Origin: Pomphorhynchus laevis
Lineage: Eukaryota; Acanthocephala; Palaeacanthocephala; Echinorhynchida; Pomphorhynchidae
Direction: 5' to 3'
DNA length: 64,000 nt
Assembly: GCA_012934845.2 (NCBI GenBank)
Contig: WNNJ02002194.1
Coordinates: 1 to 64,000 of the forward strand
Position numbers and translations under genes: made by a program. The notes under the pieces are model-generated. The model did no database searches. It had not been told where the DNA came from and was given only the letters and a program-made list of their open reading frames with translations. Shown here piece by piece: positions 30,601-37,985 of this stretch. The stretch's first letter is position 1, and every line of letters begins with the position of its first letter.

Positions 30601-33325
30601 CCGAACGAACAACATTAATGAATGGACTGAACATACACATTTAATTTGTCTGCAAAACTATTATTAGTGGGCTTATAAGCGAACTGTAAGGACGCATTAA
30701 AAGCGCACCGTTAACACGTATTATAAGCGCACCGTTGGCACGCATTATAAGCACATTGTTGGCACACATAGATATGCAACAATGACATTTTACAAACTCA
30801 TTATTACAGGGCAATAATAAATAACTATGGGAATATGTAAAACATGAACTCAGTATGGCAATATTTGTAAATTGAAGAACATACAAATCTCAGCAGCATC
30901 TGAGCTAAAATTCAGTTGTCAGACAGACTACCAACAGAAACAGACCAGTATCGAAAGAATTTCAAAGAAAAATATTCGGGTGTGCAAAATCTCAGAAAAA
31001 ATCTACAGTTAAAACCTTAAATAAATTTTAAGTGGGAGGATGCTGGGTCACATATGTTTCAAATCTGATCTAGTAGTGCTTCAAATATGATCATACTGCT
31101 TTAAACACTGCTTCAAATCTGATCAAGTTTACAATATTGCATATCGCGTTATGCAGATATAATTCCCTCCTTTATCACAGAGGGAGAATCAACTCCCTCT
31201 CAACGTCCGCCGCGCACCCTCCTTTATCACATTCAAACACCTCCTTCGTTCACACCTTCTCGACACCTGATTCACAGTCTTGTTTTGTTGTGGTCATGTA
31301 AGCGTGCGCTGGCACGCATTTGCCACGTTAAAATAAATCCTTTTTTTAAACAGTCTGCAAAAGAAGACAGGGAGTAACTTTAATTAGTCTAAAGCTAATT
31401 AAACGTAAGCTTTAATTAGCTGTCATTACCTAATAAAACCTCTCCTTCTGACCCAATTCCAACTCACTTGCTTAAAAATATCTGATCCTCTATCTCACCC
31501 TTCCTAACCACATTGTTCAACTCGTCCATCCGTAGCCGTACATTTCCTTCCATCTGGAAATGCGCCACTGTTCGTCCTCTCATCAAAAAGCAATCTCTCG
31601 ACTCCTCACTACCATCTTCGTACCGTCCAATCTCACTTCTCCCAACCCTCTCTAAACTCCTTGAGCGTCTCGTTCTCAAGCAAGTTAATACATATCTCTA
31701 TTCCTCTAACTTATTTCCTCCCTTCCAAGCCGCTTTTCGCTCTAATTACTCTACCGAAATTGCATGTCTTAAAGTTTATAACGACTTACTCATATCGCGC
31801 GATCATAAATTATGTAGTGTCATAGTTTCTCTTGATCTATCGTCTGCTCTTGACATCGTCGATCACTCGATTCTTCTACATCGCCTTCGTCATGATTATG
31901 GCTTCTCTTTACCCACTGTGTCATGGTTTTCTTCATATCTATCAAACCGTACATTTCGCGTCTATTCTAACTCTTCTCTCTCCCATCCTTTAGCCATCCC
32001 GTCCGGTGTTTTACAAGGCTCCGTATAAGGCCTTATGCTTATATCTCTTCTTCTTGGTGATTTGTCTTCGATTTCTCATACATTTAACTTCCATGTTATG
32101 CAATATGCTGATGACATTCTCATATATGCTCACGCACCTGTTTATCGTATTCATGATCTTAGTGTTTCTGTTTCCAGCTGTCTTGTCTCAATTTCCAACC
32201 ATCTTTCTTCCCTTCGCCTTTCTCTGAATCCTGATAAATCTAAAATTATGTGGATCCTACCTCGAAGCTTCGGCGTAGAACCTCCTTCCGTATCCCTAAA
32301 TTCTACAATTCTTCCTATCGTTGATAATCTCGTTTTCCTAGGCTTTCATTTCGACAACCGACTTTCACTTAAACCTTTCGTTAGTGATAAAGTACGCTCA
32401 TCTACCTTGATACTCCGCAATCTTCGTCAAGTTCGTAGATTGATCGATTTCCCTTCTTGTATGACTCTAATATCTTCTCTTCTTTTCTCAAGACTTGATT
32501 ACTGTCTTAGTCTATTTTCCAACTCACCTAAATCCACTCTTCTTCCTTTACAACGCATCATCAACGCTGCCGTTCGAGTTATCCTCCGTCTTCGTCGTTT
32601 TGATCATACATCCCACTATCTTGTTTCTCTCGATTGGCCTACCATTTATTGTCGTGTTCAAATTCGTCTTCTTATCATTGCTTTTCGCCTTATAACTTCT
32701 CATACCCCTTCATTTCTCAACCTTCCTTTTCTCGACAATTCTCGTACTGTGTATTGTGCTCTGCGTTCCCGTAATTCCCTTCTTTTACATGTCCCAATCT
32801 ACTTTACCTCTTTTGGCTTCCGCTCCTTCGTTGTGGCTGCTCCTCTCTTGTGGAATCAACTGCCTATTCATATCCGCCAATCAACATCTATGCCGTACTT
32901 CAAACGCCAAATCCAATTTTATTTCAACAATTAACTAATTACCTGTGACCTTTGATGTTTTTTTTGTTTGTTAGTGGTCATGTAAGCGTGCATTTTGCAC
33001 GCATTTGCCACGTTAAATAAATTATTGTATTATTATTAAAGGCAATTATAGCTCGTTTAATAGTCGATAATTTCAGTACAGTAAATGTGTAGTCGAAACA
33101 CAAAGTGCTGTATGGGCTACGTTCAATTGAATACCTAAGATAATGATTGAGTAAAAATGATACGAACAAATAACTTAAAATTTGCAACATAGTCATCATA
33201 CCTAAAGCATACAGCAATAGAGTTAATTACAAAAGTCATTTTATTACAAAACGTTTCTTACGCGCTTGATCTGTCGGGTTCATAAATTTTCCACTCTTTG
33301 TTGTGTTTATAGATCTTCTCCCCAT
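6520..33325 (-). CDS. WBP11: WBP11 ortholog (WW domain-binding protein 11), 11 coding exons
   Basis: Spliceosome-associated nuclear protein; in other animals it binds the WW domain of PQBP1 and inhibits PP1. Coding exons on the minus strand: 33262-33325, 23562-23785, 22468-22555, 19327-19398, 18951-19251, 16970-17097, 16799-16899, 16375-16747, 7727-7946, 7600-7667, 6520-6656. They total 1,776 nt, an exact 591 codons plus stop, and all junction phases agree. Family landmarks in order: N terminus SGKFMNPTDQA and RKRELKKNKKQR (residues 11-37); VDDIPLPD (136-143); Ala-rich run (201-216); GILKKTS (233-239); PGR-like RKPPGPPPGAPP (251-262), normally the PQBP1-WW ligand; acidic Ser/Asp tract (265-282); KRIRF (295-299), a PP1-docking RVxF-type motif; Gln/Asn-rich middle; ITKLVPTVLKVKR (530-542); C terminus AYDAFMKEMENVLK. 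The human protein is 641 residues; here only one Pro-rich block is kept. Exon limits are inferred from splice signals and homology. Confidence 0.95.
6657..7599 (-). other. WBP11 intron 10
   Basis: 943 bp of AT-rich intron with no recognisable element. Confidence 0.8.
7600..7667 (-). CDS. WBP11: WBP11 exon 10
   Basis: 68 nt encoding ASITKLVPTVLKVKRNEG, the best conserved C-terminal motif of the family (ITRFVPTALRVRRE in vertebrates). Intron 9 before it is just 59 bp. Confidence 0.95.
7727..7946 (-). CDS. WBP11: WBP11 exon 9
   Basis: Gln/Ser/Asn-rich, ending in IIEAKPQI, which matches the SAKPQI that opens the conserved C-terminal region. It is parted from exon 8 by an 8.4-kb intron full of retroelements. 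Confidence 0.9.
8034..8067. repeat. Perfect 34-bp palindrome
   Basis: AACATAAATGTTATGTT is directly followed by its exact reverse complement, with no spacer. Confidence 0.95.
8658..8783. repeat. Inverted repeat, 25-27-bp arms, 74-bp spacer
   Basis: The left arm 8,658-8,684 ends CCGCTTGATGT and the right arm 8,759-8,783 begins ACATCAAGCGG, with CCTTTCC/GGAAAGG at the outer ends. A few mismatches lie in the middle. It could be a short MITE or a structured end of an old retroelement. Confidence 0.75.
9240..11100 (+). mobile_element. Penelope-like element, broken, RT region
   Basis: Penelope-clade reverse transcriptase recognised by PKIHK (about 10,275), LDVSSLYTNIPHKDG (about 10,487) and GTAMGTPMAPMYA (about 10,670). 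The N-terminal region upstream (about 9,240-9,850) also fits the class. The element is old and broken at several points. No GIY-YIG nuclease was found directly behind the RT; instead two 374-bp direct repeats and two hammerhead-like motifs follow, which would fit the terminal repeats of this class. It lies in WBP11 intron 8, antisense to the gene. Confidence 0.8.
11167..11765 (+). repeat. Direct repeat, two copies, 374-bp period
   Basis: Copies at about 11,167-11,390 and 11,541-11,765 share long blocks (TGCACAACAAATGTT; GTCACACAGGCAACC; TACTTCATTCTACTGAT) and are roughly 80-85% alike by eye. They follow the Penelope RT and may be its partial terminal repeats. The frames open across both copies (starting MVCTTNV) look like a by-product, not a gene. 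Confidence 0.8.
11874..11909 (-). ncRNA. Decayed hammerhead ribozyme motif (minus strand)
   Basis: Reading the minus strand: CTGCAA (stem I), CTGATGA core, GGC...GCC (stem II), then GTC and TTGCAG closing stem I. The GAAAC strand and stem III are missing, so it should be inactive. Penelope-like elements are known to carry hammerheads, and this one lies behind a Penelope RT. Confidence 0.5.
12011..12059 (+). ncRNA. Hammerhead ribozyme motif, probably inactive (plus strand)
   Basis: CTGCAA (12,011-12,016) pairs with TTGCAG (12,054-12,059) as stem I. GAAAC (12,038-12,042) opens stem III, where ACGG pairs with CCGT around a TACG loop, and GTA precedes the cleavage position. The CUGAUGA strand reads CTGATTA, altering the position equivalent to catalytic G8, and stem II is weak. 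Same stem I sequence as the minus-strand copy at 11,874-11,909. Confidence 0.6.
12430..15425 (+). mobile_element. Ty3/Gypsy-like LTR retroelement fossil, broken
   Basis: An LTR-class element relic lying antisense in WBP11 intron 8. Parts in order: gag-like region with a zinc-knuckle trace (about 12.6-13.5 kb), aspartic protease with DTGAS (about 13.67 kb), reverse transcriptase (about 14.0-14.7 kb) and RNase H (about 14.95-15.35 kb), closest in style to the K02A2.6-like Gypsy group. No integrase and no long terminal repeats were recognised. It is broken at several points (about half a dozen) and is a fossil of moderate age. Confidence 0.85.
15426..16374 (-). other. WBP11 intron 8, right part
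   Basis: Non-coding. Just after the LTR fossil TTAATGCATCTAAA is repeated (about 15,390-15,440). Near 15,899-16,050 a phrase AAATAAGA(A/G)AAATATT followed by AGTTGATTG occurs twice, with an inverted ATTCAA/TTGAAT set, probably an old unclassified repeat. Confidence 0.5.
16375..16747 (-). CDS. WBP11: WBP11 exon 8 (Gln/Asn-rich)
   Basis: The longest exon, 373 nt; a low-complexity Asn/Gln/Ser-rich segment with an Ala-rich patch (QIAMAAATAARNAI). Little homology is expected here; it is supported by splice sites in phase at both ends (GT donor GTAAGT). Confidence 0.85.
16799..16899 (-). CDS. WBP11: WBP11 exon 7
   Basis: Encodes NKRIRFENIDDQQ and a short Leu/Ser-rich helix. KRIRF fits the [KR]x[VI]xF PP1-docking pattern, as SVRF does in the vertebrate protein. 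The intron after it is only 51 bp. Confidence 0.85.
16970..17097 (-). CDS. WBP11: WBP11 exon 6 (Pro-rich and acidic)
   Basis: Encodes RKPPGPPPGAPP followed by an acidic Ser/Asp tract (DYDTDSNDSDNDESE). The Pro block fits the PPGPPPG PQBP1-binding ligand of the family. Confidence 0.9.
17098..18950 (-). other. WBP11 intron 5
   Basis: 1,853 bp of AT-rich intron; no gene or element recognised. Confidence 0.7.
18951..19251 (-). CDS. WBP11: WBP11 exon 5
   Basis: Encodes a second EIPLP, a Ser/Asn-rich linker, an Ala-rich run and GILKKTS, all in family order. The Ala run and linker are longer than in vertebrates. Confidence 0.9.
19327..19398 (-). CDS. WBP11: WBP11 exon 4
   Basis: 72 nt encoding ESVIQAQRVKVDDIPLPD, the conserved VxxIPLPD motif. 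The donor GTTAAT is weak, but the phase joins exon 5 exactly. Confidence 0.9.
19399..20860 (-). other. WBP11 intron 3, left part on the plus strand
   Basis: Very AT-rich, no open frames of note, nothing recognised before the hammerhead dimer. Confidence 0.7.
20861..21274 (+). ncRNA. Retrozyme-like dimer with two hammerhead cores, 304-bp period
   Basis: Two 110-bp direct repeats (20,861-20,970 and 21,165-21,274, one difference seen) flank a unique 194-bp stretch. Each repeat carries CTGATGA (20,903; 21,207), a 5-bp stem II GTCAT-TGTG-ATGAC, GAAAC, a short stem III ACG-GCATT-CGT and the cleavage triplet GTC (20,936; 21,240). Stem I is imperfect next to the core, though GCCAGTC and GTCTGGC can pair further out. 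The unique part has strong hairpins (GCTGGCATTTGCCAGTGC; TACTAGAAAATTTTCTAGTA). This is the layout of metazoan retrozymes, whose circular RNA monomers are freed by two hammerheads. Antisense to WBP11. No ORF. Confidence 0.65.
21785..22320 (+). CDS. Two short unrecognised open frames in WBP11 intron 3
   Basis: Frames at 21,785-22,006 (73 codons) and 22,081-22,320 (79 codons) lie close together on the strand opposite WBP11. The first is basic and rich in Tyr/His/Lys (YQFHMSLKYRKYHLTIQTKH); the second is Asn/Ser-rich. No domain is recognised and no splice link is evident. They may be a decayed insertion or chance frames. Confidence 0.15.
22468..22555 (-). CDS. WBP11: WBP11 exon 3
   Basis: Acceptor CTTTAG, donor GTACAA. 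Encodes a charged helical stretch with DPTKVNELKAMESDYELRR, matching the coiled region before the IPLP block. Confidence 0.9.
22556..23561 (-). other. WBP11 intron 2
   Basis: 1,006 bp of AT-rich intron, nothing recognised. Confidence 0.75.
23562..23785 (-). CDS. WBP11: WBP11 exon 2
   Basis: Acceptor TTATAG, donor GTGAGT. Encodes the basic KEARKRELKKNKKQR block, then AVLKNKDP and EKRRKLKETWDRLMRLY, the conserved N-terminal WBP11 (Wbp11/ELF5-type) region. Confidence 0.95.
24346..24440 (+). repeat. 20-bp tandem repeat x5 at the 5' end of LINE A1
   Basis: The unit ATTCCTGTCAGTTCCAGATT is repeated almost five times, then GCTCGCTACGCTCGCGGA. LINE copy A5 has a related array at the same place (13-bp unit containing CAGTTCCAGATT) followed by nearly the same GC-rich segment, so the array belongs to the LINE's 5' UTR. 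Confidence 0.9.
24487..25870 (+). pseudogene. LINE A1 ORF1, degenerate
   Basis: Starts ATG at 24,487 (MPRKARSHIPVPD). About 30 codons on, pieces CDSKDCDVWTLVRVK and FTCGFCTS show the PHD-like zinc finger that opens ORF1 in A5 and E'. The C-terminal part (about 25,560-25,870; LLKIVFRHS, FKLLTTSSTCRIFPDRS, IEKHRRETNGESSLSI) resembles the RNA-binding C terminus of CR1-type ORF1. The middle is Ser/Thr/Pro-rich low complexity. Several frameshifts and stops. Confidence 0.75.
25875..28672 (+). pseudogene. LINE A1 ORF2 (endonuclease-reverse transcriptase), degenerate
   Basis: The APE-type endonuclease shows FRLSIFNTRSILYKA at its start, GDFNIR (about 26,370) and SDHFLV (about 26,560). The RT shows SSYRPISLLPTLSKLLER (about 27,450), SLDLSSALDIVDHS (about 27,655) and QYADDILIYAH (about 27,928). 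A TAA replaces the Leu after QGSV (27,853-27,855), and the same stop is in A2. Many other breaks scatter the frame over all three phases. Confidence 0.85.
28720..28736 (+). repeat. LINE A1 3' UTR hairpin
   Basis: GCGTGC-AGCTG-GCACGC, then ATTTGCCACGTTAAATAAA and the tail. The hairpin plus ATTTGCCAC is kept in all A/B copies with a 3' end and probably serves as the RT recognition structure. Confidence 0.8.
28766..30049 (-). other. WBP11 intron 1, between LINE A1 and the RTE tail
   Basis: AT-rich intron. A 73-codon frame at 29,123-29,344 is unrecognised and probably chance. No other element seen. Confidence 0.6.
30050..30095 (+). mobile_element. RTE-type LINE 3' terminus
   Basis: CATGGCCGGTCCTAAGCCC then GGAGGAGGGTAGT, nearly the same as the terminus of the RTE fragment at 3,605-3,880. 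Only the last 45 bp or so remain. Confidence 0.6.
30115..30640. repeat. 13-bp minisatellite
   Basis: About 40 copies of a 13-bp unit (consensus GATCTGAACAAAC, with CGGTCTGAACGAA variants). The middle (about 30,300-30,480) is nearly perfect; both edges are more diverged, as expected for recent expansion from the centre. Because 13 is not a multiple of 3, all three minus frames stay open with the same 13-residue repeat; these are not genes. Confidence 0.95.
30665..30775 (+). repeat. Short tandem array resembling LINE 3' hairpins
   Basis: About four diverged units of 26-28 bp around ATAAGCGCACCGTTGGCACGC, each ending GCATTATAAG. The unit recalls GTAAGCGTGC...GGCACGCATT of the LINE A/B 3' end but the arms are no longer exactly complementary. 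Confidence 0.6.
31165..31345 (+). mobile_element. LINE B1, 3' end fragment
   Basis: Matches the 3' end of B2 and B3 (CACACCTTCTCGACACCTGA; TTGTTTTGTTGTGGTC), ending with hairpin GCGTGC-GCTG-GCACGC (31,312-31,327), ATTTGCCACGTTAAA and ATAAATCC. Severely 5'-truncated; directly upstream of A2. Confidence 0.75.
31418..33040 (+). mobile_element. LINE A2, 5'-truncated copy
   Basis: Homology to A1 begins in mid ORF2 (CTGTCATTACCTAATAAAAC) and runs to hairpin GCGTGC-ATTTT-GCACGC (32,986-33,002) and a TTGTATTATTATT tail, the usual shape of a 5'-truncated LINE insertion. Inserted in WBP11 intron 1 only about 220 bp from exon 1, antisense to the gene. Confidence 0.9.
31464..32934 (+). pseudogene. LINE A2 ORF2, RT and C terminus
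   Basis: RT with SYRPISLLPTLSKLLER, SLDLSSALDIVDHS, SGVLQGSV, QYADDILIYAH and a full C terminus ending YFKRQIQFYFNN. It is open in one frame from about 31,513 to 32,934 except for a TAA at 32,026-32,028 where QGSVLGP is expected. That stop is shared with A1. Confidence 0.85.
33262..33325 (-). CDS. WBP11: WBP11 exon 1 (start codon exon)
   Basis: The ATG is at 33,323-33,325. It encodes MGRRSINTTKSGKFMNPTDQ, near identical to the WBP11 N terminus elsewhere in animals, and ends in phase 1 at donor GTAAGA. It is parted from exon 2 by 9.5 kb of inserted elements. Confidence 0.95.
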
Positions 33326-33554
33326 TTATATAAAGGTAAAGCGTATATTTTCTAAATATTAAGATACAATCTAGAAAATATAAGATTAGTACAAGATCGG
33401 AATATATGCTCATATATAAATAAAATTAATTGATATGTTCTTTAATATGTGCTCATTTGAATGGGTTCGCGTGGAGGTTATCACCGATAACTTGAACTAG
33501 TGGCATATAGTCTATTCAGTAAAACGACGTATTAATGAAATTTTAAAACTTGAT
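33326..33554 (-). other. Region upstream of WBP11 exon 1 (5' UTR and promoter expected)
   Basis: The gene's 5' UTR and core promoter should lie here, between exon 1 and the first upstream LINE fragment. I could not pick out a TATA box, initiator or other element with confidence. Confidence 0.4.
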
Positions 33555-33965
33555 TAGTTTGGTTCGGCTGGGCCGACGGAATTTGATCTTTCCCAGTTCG
33601 TATCTAAGCTCCAGTGCTATGTGTTGGCTTAACACACTTATTTCAAAACAGTTTGAGTTATTCATGGATCCCTGAATCATAAAAAATTGCCTATAGCTAA
33701 GAAGCTTTCAACTCAAACATGCTTAGATTTTCGTCAAATAAGTTTTACGAGTATTTTGTCAAAGATATTCGAACGTATTATTGCTTAGAGACTAGGTCTA
33801 CATTTTGATTCATGTCCTTGAAGACTATCAACACGGTTTAAGGCCAGGACAATCTTGCGTGATCAATTTATTATAAACTCGTGAAGAATGGGTGAATGCC
33901 CTCAATGATGGTAACTCGGTTGATGTCGTATTTTTAAACTTTTCTCAGACCTTTAAAATAATGTA
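33555..33965 (+). mobile_element. Decayed LINE RT fragment, family unassigned
   Basis: With breaks, the plus strand reads RQISFTSILSKIFERII, then YQHGLRPGQSCVINLL and WVNALNDGNSVDVVFLNFS, an RT palm start of CR1/Jockey type distinct from family A. Older and more decayed than the neighbouring LINEs. Confidence 0.65.
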
Positions 33966-34676
33966 AATCCCCACCCCGTGAACCAAACATATCTCCTCCC
34001 ATTGTATCTTTTGCCTCATCGATCATCCCCATAGTCCACAATCTCACTTTATTAGGCTTCCATTTCGATGATCACCTTTCCCTTAAACCCTTCGTCCGTG
34101 ACAAGGTCCGCTCGTCTAACTTAATTCTCCGTGACATCAGCCGTATCCGCTCCCTTATCGACTTCCGTTATTGTATGTCTCTTCTTTCATCGCTTCTTTT
34201 CCCTAAAATCGATTACTGCCTTAGCCTTTTCGCCAATTCTCCAAAATCCATCATCCTACCACTACGACGCAAAATCAACTCCGCCGTTCGAGTGCTCTAT
34301 CGTCTCCTTCGCTTCGACCACGTATCCACATATCTTGCTCAACTCTCCTGGCCCACCATTTACATCTGCACCAAACTCCGCCTTCTTCTCGTGACTTTTC
34401 GTCTCACCGCTGTCGGCTCCCCATCGTTCATCAATCCTTCCTTTCTTAGACGACACTCGCCCCACCTCGCTATCGCTGCGTTCCCGTCATACCCTCTTAC
34501 TCCACGTTCCCAATTACTCCAACAACTATGGTCTCCGATCCTTCCACATCGCCGCCTCACTCGCCTGGAATCAACTCCCTTGAGACGTCCGTCGCGCTCC
34601 ATCCTTTATCACATTCAAACACCTCCTCCATTCACACCTTCTCGACACGTGATTTAGATTTTTGTTTTGTTGTGGT
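33966..34676 (+). mobile_element. LINE B2, C-terminal part of ORF2 and 3' UTR
   Basis: Family B (sister of A): LLSSLLFPKIDYCLSLFANS, RFDHVSTYLAQLSWPTIYI and related peptides of the RT C terminus. 5'-truncated and frameshifted. The 3' UTR runs to TTGTTTTGTTGTGGTCACG, where LINE C begins; the terminal hairpin is missing. Confidence 0.75.
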
Positions 34677-35436
34677 CACGTTGGAATCCAATCGGTCCGT
34701 TAATTGCTTAGGTATTGATCCATCCTCGTTAGATATATTTCCTATTGAACTATCTATAAACACAGGAACCAGTAAATGTTCAACTCCAATTATTAACGTC
34801 GCTTACACAAATATTCGTAGTATAGTATCGAAGATTGACGAATTTCGGAACAGATTCTTTACATATAAACCTCAAAAAATCGCAGTTACCGAAACTTGGC
34901 TAAATCATGATAATGCTGATAGTATGGTAGCTGTGGATGGGTATTCGATCATCAGGGTTGATTGTAAAGTACGACGAGGAGGCGGTCTTGCACTTTATGT
35001 CGATCAATGTATAGGTGTTGACGATTTTGAATGTTATACTGACACATATGGTACTTGTGAACTGATGGTGGCGAGTATATCCCATGTAAGAAATAAAGTT
35101 ACTATTGCACTATGTTATAGATCTCCATGTAGCTTCGTTCTCACTCAGGAATTCTCAGATATTTTGACAAAGGCAGCAATGGGTGACCGGTTCCTCTGTT
35201 TAGGAGACTTCAATATTTCCAGCATCAATATGGATGATCCTCATTCAGGAATAACATCTTCTAGTAAACTAGATTATGACTTGTGGAATTTTCTGTTAGA
35301 TAGCCTACTTCTTGTTCAGCATGTATCAGCACCAACTAGGATTATGAATGATCAAAGTTCTTTGTTGGATTTAATTTTATCTAAATCATTAACAGATGTG
35401 CGTGACATTATGCGTGAAGCACCCATAATAATATAA
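34677..35436 (+). mobile_element. LINE C, endonuclease part
   Basis: An open frame through to 35,436 encodes an APE-type endonuclease: VAYTNIRSIVSKIDEFRN, VTETWLNHDNAD, RRGGGLALYVDQ, FLCLGDFNISS and LLDLILSKSLTDV. LINE A3 has inserted (minus strand) at 35,437; the C frame resumes near 37,991 with SDHCVLLFHFSG. CR1/Jockey-group LINE, different from A. The 68 or so residues from B2 at the start of the longest frame are a chance fusion. Confidence 0.85.
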
Positions 35437-37985
35437 AATTAATACAAATTTATTTAATGTGGCAAATGTGTACAAGCTGTACGATTACAAGTCCACAAAC
35501 AAAAATGAGAAAGTCAAGCAGATAAATTGTTAAAATGGGATCGGATTTGTCGTTTGAAGCACTGCAGGGAAGTTGATTGGCGTATATGAATGGGCAGATG
35601 ATTCCACGATAGAGGAGCAGCCACCAGGAAGGAGCGGAGTCCAAAGGAGGTAGAGTAGTTTGGGACATGTAAAAGAAGGGAATTACAGGAACGCAAGGAA
35701 CAGTAAACAGGACGAGAATTATCAAGAAAAGGAAGGTTGAGAAATGAAGGGGTATGAAAAGTTACAAGGCGGAAAGCAACGATAAGAAGACGAATTTGAA
35801 CACGACAATAAATTGTAGGCAAATCGAGAGAAGCAAGATGGTAGGATGTATGATCAAAACGACGAAGACGGAGGAGAATTCGGACAGCTGCGTTGACGAT
35901 GCGTTGTAGGGGAAGAAGAGTGGATTTAGGTGAGTTGGAAAATAGACTAAGACAATAATCGAGTCTAGAAAAAAGGAGAGATGATATGAGAGTCATACAA
36001 GAAGGGAAATCGATCAATCTACGAACTTGACGGAGGTTGCGGAGTATCAAGGTAGATGAGCGTACTTTATCTCTAACGAAAGGTTTAAGTGAAAGTCGGT
36101 TGTCAAAATGGAAGCCTAGGAAAACAAGATTATCAACGATAGGAAGAATTGTAGAATTTAATGATACGGAGGGAGGTTCGAAGCCGAGGCGTCGAGGTAG
36201 GATCCACATAATTTTGGATTTATCAGGATTCAGAGAAAGGCGAAGGGAAGAAAGATGATTGGAAATTGAGACAAGACAGTCCGAAGCGGAAACACTAAGA
36301 TCGTGAATACGATAAACAGGTGCATGAGCATAGATGAGAATGTCATCATCATATTGCATAACATGGAAGTTAAATTTATGAGAAATCGAAGACAAATCAC
36401 CAAGAAGAAGAGAGAAAAGTATAGGGCCTAATACGGAGCCTTGTGGAACACCGGACGAAATGGACGAAGGATGGGAGAGAGCAGAGTTAGAATATACGCG
36501 AAATGTACGGTTTGATAGATATGAAGAAAACCATGACACAGTGGGTAAAGAGATGCCATAATCATGACAAAGGCGATTGAGAAGAATCGAGTGATCGACG
36601 ATGTCAAAAGCAGATGATAGATCAAAAGAAACTATGAGACTACATAATTTATGATCGCGCGATATGAGTTAGTCGTTATAAACTTTAAGACATGCAATTT
36701 CGGTAGAGTAATTATAGCGAAAAGCGGCTTGGAAGAGAGGAAATAAGTTAGAGGAATAGAGATATGTATTAACTTGCTTAAGAAAGAGACGCTCAAAGAG
36801 TTTAGAGAGGGTTGGGAGAAGTGAAATAGGACGGTACGAAGATGGTAGTGAGGAGTCGAGAGATTGCTTTTTGATGAGAGGACGAACAGTGGCGCATTTC
36901 CAGATGGAAGGAAATGTACGGCTACGGATGGACGAGTTGAACAATGTGGTTAGGAAGGGTAAGATAACGGAGCAGATATTTTTAAGCAAGTGAGTGGGAA
37001 TTGGGTCAGAAGGAGAGGTTTTATTAGGTAATGACAGCAGAACCGAAGAAACTTCATCAGACGAAACGGGAAGAAGGTGGAATAGTTCTGGGAGGGAAGT
37101 ATTTAAAGATAAGAGTGGGTACAAGGGGGCTATGGGTAGTAGGAAAAGTAAATTAGATAGCTTAGTTTGTAGATAAGAAGAAAATTCATCAGGATTTATA
37201 TTACAAGGGGTAGATGATCGTGAAAGAATTGAGTTTAAGATTTTCCAATGAGATTTAGTGTTGGAAGATGACTCGAGTTGATTTCGCCAAAAGAGAGTAC
37301 GTTTAGTACGTATAAGAATGAGATGTGAACGGCGTTGAGAAAAGTAGGAATCACGAAGATTTGGAAGGAGTGAGTTAGGTTAACGTTTAAGAAAACGTTT
37401 ATACATACGAAAAGAGTGACGGAGGACACGCTTAGAAAGACTACAGTCAGAATCGAACCTGGGAGCATGGCGCAAGCGCTGGGAACGTCGAAGTCGACTA
37501 GGCAGAAGGTTATTGAGGATCGACTTAAGTTCAGAATCAAACAGTATGCAGAGATCATCGGGAGAGAGATAGTGAAGAGGAAGTGAAAAGAGTGAAGAGT
37601 TGAGTAAGGCTGTGCAGAGATCAGGGATATCGAGAAGCTTCCATGGTCGACTTTGTGTAGATAAAGGTAAAGGCGGAGAAGGAGGATGGGGACGAGTAAG
37701 AGTAAGAGTAACAAGGAAATGATCGGACAAACCAGGATCAGTAATTGACAAGGAGGTATAGTCATTGAAGCAGTTAGGAACAGCAATGATGTCGAGAGCA
37801 CCGCCGAGAATATGAGTTGGGCTTGTTGAAAGTAATTTATAGTTAAAATCAGAAAAATGATTAGCTAAAGTGATAGAGTCAGAGTCAGACGGGCGATCAA
37901 GACGAATGTTAAAATCACCGAGAACAAAAGAAGGAGTATAAGACAATGAACAGTGAGACATTAGATCTGCAAGGTCGTTAAAGAA
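35437..37985 (-). mobile_element. LINE A3, inserted into LINE C
   Basis: A 5'-truncated family A copy on the minus strand, with its 5' edge in the endonuclease region near 37,985 and 3' end at 35,437 (hairpin partly decayed, about 35,467-35,485). The RT and C terminus form one 341-codon frame (35,514-36,539) beginning WFSSYLSNRTFRVYS; the endonuclease frame is at 37,380-37,961. The catalytic box reads QYDDDILIY where A1, A2 and A5 have QYADD. Nearly identical to A4. Confidence 0.9.

Noticed and set aside
30173-30640. Long minus-strand frames of 155, 135 and 71 codons
   Set aside because: They arise because a 13-bp repeat leaves every frame open with the same 13-residue repeat; no start context or homology.
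34360-34602. Antisense frames within LINE B2 and similar frames in A3/A4 (for example 36,037-36,258 and 40,129-40,350)
   Set aside because: Arg/Gly-rich shadows of the LINE ORF2 on the other strand.
34528-34680. N-terminal part of the 302-codon frame ending at 35,436
   Set aside because: The first residues come from LINE B2 read out of frame; only the part after about 34,680 is real LINE C endonuclease.
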